Shown here piece after piece: positions 61,619-64,000 of a stretch of DNA of 64,000 bases. Every line of letters begins with the position of its first letter. Positions within the stretch are counted from its first letter, which is position 1. The stretch is from UBA2108 sp963925495 (GTDB lineage Bacteria; Bacteroidota; Bacteroidia; Flavobacteriales_G; Salibacteraceae), in the NCBI GenBank assembly GCA_963925495.1, contig CAWUST010000032.1, positions 17,969 through 81,968 of the forward strand, in the 5' to 3' direction. The position numbers and the translations under genes were made by a program. The notes below the pieces were generated by a model, which saw only the letters and a list, made by a program, of their open reading frames with translations, was not told the DNA's origin and did no database searches.

Positions 61619-63088
61619 ATGGAAATTCTAATTTGGTTTTTGATAATTATATATGGGGCCATGTTACTCTTTATTTTTTTGTATGTTTTGGCTCAAGTTA
61701 GTTTGGTAATGAACTACAGAAAAGTAAAACACGAAACCAATTTCCCTGAATTAGAAGATTTCCCACAAGTCACCATTCAATTGCCGGTATACAACGAAAA
61801 ATATGTTGTAGAGAGATTAATTCAAGCTGTTTCTGAAATAGATTACCCAAAAGATAAAATGGAAATCCAGGTTTTGGATGACTCGGATGATGAAACAGTT
61901 GAGATAATTGACAATGTGGCAATACTTGCCAGAGAAAACGGAATAGACATTCAAGTTGTACGTCGTCCAGTACGTGAAGGATATAAGGCTGGAGCATTGG
62001 GTTATGGACTGAAGTTTTGTAAAGGAGAATTTGTTGCGATTTTTGATGCAGATTTTATTCCTAAAGAAGACTTTTTGAAAAAAACACTTCCTTTTTTCAA
62101 GGAGCCAAAAATTGGCATGGTACAAACCAAATGGGAACACCTCAATAAAAATTTTAGTTTTCTAACTCAGCTTCAGGCCTTTGGTTTGGACGCCCATTTT
62201 TCGATAGAGCAGTCTGGAAGAAATATGGAAGGACATTTCATTAATTTTAATGGTACTGCAGGTATTTGGCGAAAGGAAACTATTGCCGATGCAGGAGGAT
62301 GGCAAAGCGATACGCTGACAGAAGATTTAGATTTAAGCTACAGAGCCCAATTAAAAGGTTGGAAGTTTAAGTATTTAGAAAATGTAGGATCACCAGCAGA
62401 ACTTCCAGCAGTAATGAACGCACTTAAAACGCAACAATATCGATGGACAAAAGGCGGGGCAGAGTGTGCTGTAAAAAACTTACCTAAAGTATTTGATAGT
62501 AAAGAGCTGGGTTGGAAAACCAAAATGTTTGCGTCTTTTCATTTGCTAAATTCTCTGGTTTTTGTCTGCATATTACTTACAGGAGTATTGAGTTTGCCAA
62601 TGCTTTACATTAAAAACTCGTTTCCGCAATTTGACTTTATTTTTCAAATGGTATCGGTATTTACTCTAAGTTTTTTCTTTTTGGCTATTTTTTATTGGAC
62701 TTCACAAAAAGAAGAGTTGAAGAAAAGGAAGTTACCCATATTGTCCTTTTTAATTGAATTCCCTCTTTTTATTTCGATTTACATGGGTTTGTCCTTGCAT
62801 AATGCTATAGCAGTTATAGAAGGCTATTTAGGTAGAAAAACTCCATTTGTTCGTACACCAAAATTCAATTTGGTTGACAAAAAAGATAAATGGGAAGGAA
62901 ATAAATACATAAGAAAACATGTAAACCCTTTAACCTATGTTGAAATACTTTTAGCTCTGTATTTTGCTGGTGCTATTGGCTTAGGCATATATGTTAAAGA
63001 CTTTGGCTTACTTCCGTTTCATTTTATGCTAAGTGCTGGATTTGCCACTGTTGCCATTTTTTCTTTTTTGCATAGCCATAGAAGTTAA
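61619..63088 (+). CDS. processive family 2 glycosyltransferase (cellulose-synthase-like)
   Basis: A 489-residue membrane GT2 enzyme. An N-terminal helix (IIYGAMLLFIFLYVLAQVSL) precedes the catalytic domain with QLPVYNEKYVVERLIQAVSE, VLDDSDDETVE, IFDADFIPKEDF, the acceptor-site acid in TLTEDLDLSYRA, and the QxxRW motif (QQYRWTKGGAE). Four or five C-terminal helices follow. This is the plan of cellulose, hyaluronan and glucosylceramide-type synthases. The product might be a glycolipid or surface polymer. It starts two bases after the preceding glycosyltransferase and ends the operon. Confidence 0.88.
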   Translation: MEILIWFLIIIYGAMLLFIFLYVLAQVSLVMNYRKVKHETNFPELEDFPQVTIQLPVYNEKYVVERLIQAVSEIDYPKDKMEIQVLDDSDDETVEIIDNVAILARENGIDIQVVRRPVREGYKAGALGYGLKFCKGEFVAIFDADFIPKEDFLKKTLPFFKEPKIGMVQTKWEHLNKNFSFLTQLQAFGLDAHFSIEQSGRNMEGHFINFNGTAGIWRKETIADAGGWQSDTLTEDLDLSYRAQLKGWKFKYLENVGSPAELPAVMNALKTQQYRWTKGGAECAVKNLPKVFDSKELGWKTKMFASFHLLNSLVFVCILLTGVLSLPMLYIKNSFPQFDFIFQMVSVFTLSFFFLAIFYWTSQKEELKKRKLPILSFLIEFPLFISIYMGLSLHNAIAVIEGYLGRKTPFVRTPKFNLVDKKDKWEGNKYIRKHVNPLTYVEILLALYFAGAIGLGIYVKDFGLLPFHFMLSAGFATVAIFSFLHSHRS

Positions 63089-63152
63089 AAGTAGTAAAAA
63101 CTTGAGGGAACTCATAAACCTTTTAGTGTTTCATTAAGCGTTCAGGCTGCTG

Positions 63153-63506
63153 CTACACATCTGTATCTGCTCCTTCATCTGTGCCAAAGTCACCCCTTGA
63201 TTTAGCCCATATATGTTCTCTATACCAGCCTTTAGCACTATTGTATTCCTGAGCTGCATTTACATTTCTTCCTGAATAAATAAGAATAACGTTGTTAGAG
63301 TCGTTTTCATCTCTATCTGTTTCTTTAAGAATATCCCAAACATCAGTTGAAGAAGAGGTGTAGGGAAACTCGGTGTGATTTTTAATTATTTGGTTTAAAC
63401 TGGATTTTAATGAATCACCACCTTTATTAAACGCTGTTTTGTAATAGTCCTGTCCTTGCAAAAGGATAGAACATAACAGGCATATTGTAATTGTTACGAT
63501 TTTCAT
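63153..63506 (-). pseudogene. truncated endonuclease I (EndA/NucM family)
   Basis: The minus strand encodes a signal peptide (TITICLLCSILLQGQ), then the first half of a secreted endonuclease I: VWDILKETDRDENDSNNVIL, IYSGRNVNAA and the active-site region WYREHIWAKSRGDFG. The frame stops right after GADTDV, where intact homologues continue HNLRPADV and about 100 more residues including the rest of the metal site. Nothing of the missing half is found in any frame of the 64 bases before the glycosyltransferase gene. The protein would lack essential residues, so I treat it as a decayed gene. Confidence 0.7.
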
Positions 63507-63676
63507 GTTAGATGTTTTTCTTATTGCTTTCTAGCCAATCGACATTAGATAGTATCCATAGAACCTAATTATACGATAAAAGTAAATTTTTTAATACGAG
63601 TAAGTGTATCTGAGTAATTGAAGTCACCTCACTCCTTAAAAACCTTCACCTTAACACTAACCTAAAAGAGGTTGGT

Positions 63677-64000
63677 TTACCTTTTTTCTAAAGTAGAAAT
63701 TCTTTCTTCTAATTTTTTTATCAGTGTCTGCTGACTTTGAATCATCGCCTGCTGCTCCTCATCTATTGCCTGCTGGTCTTTAATTCTAGCCAACTGGTCT
63801 TGATTTATTGCTCGCTGTTCTTCAATCATTTCTTGCATTGCTTTCACCAATGGAACAACAAATTCAGAATAACGTAAGCCGTAGTTGTCTTTGTCATTTT
63901 TAGGAGCATCAACACCACTAAAATCATATCCTAATTTTTTGGCTGCTAATTCTACTTCTTGGGCAATAAAACCAGTTTGTAGAATATCTCCTGCTTTACG
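63677..64000 (-). CDS. tail-fibre domain protein with C-terminal coiled coil (partial)
   Basis: The last 107 codons of a minus-strand gene that continues beyond the window. TGFIAQEVELAAKKLGYDF and NYGLRYSEFVVPLVKAMQ match the intramolecular chaperone (endosialidase, peptidase S74-like) domain, in which a Ser or Asn self-cleavage region lies earlier. The rest is a glutamine-rich trimeric coiled coil (DQQAIDEEQQAMIQSQQTLI). In Bacteroidota such domains are common at the end of large secreted or cell-surface proteins, so this does not imply a prophage. Confidence 0.82.
   Translation of the reverse strand, partial: RKAGDILQTGFIAQEVELAAKKLGYDFSGVDAPKNDKDNYGLRYSEFVVPLVKAMQEMIEEQRAINQDQLARIKDQQAIDEEQQAMIQSQQTLIKKLEERISTLEKR

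Noticed and set aside
63677..64000. Prophage tail fibre
   Set aside because: S74-like chaperone domains are common on secreted Bacteroidota proteins, and no phage structural gene is present in the window.
1..64000. CRISPR arrays, rRNA genes, riboswitches
   Set aside because: No regularly spaced repeats, rRNA sequence or recognisable riboswitch core was found on reading both strands; ribF and other vitamin-linked genes lack such leaders.

Overview
The window is 64 kb of AT-rich chromosomal DNA from a member of the Bacteroidota, most likely a flavobacterium-like organism. Promoters follow the Bacteroidota form (TAnnTTTG, sometimes with an upstream TTG or TTTG) rather than the E. coli form. The prolyl-tRNA synthetase is the short type, atpD-atpC stand apart from the rest of the ATP synthase operon, and DUF4199, WG-repeat, YwqK/MORN-like and LytTR-type sequences are present. 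No rRNA operon, CRISPR array or intact insertion sequence was seen. Most of the window is core genome with several decayed genes between the live ones.

Layout. 1-0.4 kb: end of a Crp/Fnr regulator and a small membrane protein. 0.5-0.9 kb: ndk. 1.5-7.5 kb: a MarR-controlled RND efflux operon (regulator, adaptor, pump, TolC-like channel). 7.6-10 kb: two tandem membrane fatty acid desaturases. 10.2-14.6 kb: proS, an outer-membrane-type protein, a lipoprotein, an SPFH/prohibitin protein and an AlkD-like DNA glycosylase. 14.6-17.6 kb: ppx and ppk1, polyphosphate turnover. 17.8-24 kb: a compact Kdo/8-amino-Kdo locus (kdnB, kdnA, kdsB, kdsA, a transaldolase-CBS fusion, a kdsC-like phosphatase). 24-32.4 kb: bestrophin-type channel, fhs, a decayed LytTR gene, class I aldolase, accD, rpsO, pnp, rpe. 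32.4-38.7 kb: decayed M48 peptidase, LRR protein, ribF, atpDC, MazG-type hydrolase, dtd, transaldolase, udk and the SRP RNA gene. 38.8-42.5 kb: DUF4199 plus glycosyltransferase, an inverted pair of lipoprotein paralogues (one broken), and tRNA-Pro behind a hairpin-rich leader. 42.7-48.5 kb: an HMA-AraC copper regulator with copA, rimO, and a YeeE-type sulfur transporter pair. 48.6-54.7 kb: a gene remnant, an M1 peptidase, DUF493 protein, PBP4-type dacB and an MFS transporter. 54.8-63.1 kb: WG-repeat protein, a tiny ORF, then a run of flavoprotein, membrane Fe-S protein, MORN-like lipoprotein or secreted protein and two glycosyltransferases. The right end holds a truncated endonuclease I and the C-terminus of an S74-like tail-fibre-domain protein.

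The most interesting element is the protein at 22273-23283. In a Kdo operon one expects KdsD (SIS isomerase domain plus two CBS domains) to supply arabinose 5-phosphate. Here the KdsD-like CBS tail is joined instead to a transaldolase/fructose-6-phosphate aldolase barrel that keeps the Schiff-base lysine but has altered active-site positions. Other points are several genes whose start codon lies 4-5 bases after the promoter box (probable leaderless mRNAs), a partial copy of the tRNA-Pro 5' half in its own leader, a copper regulator that fuses sensor and AraC domains, and five decaying genes readable only as interrupted frames.
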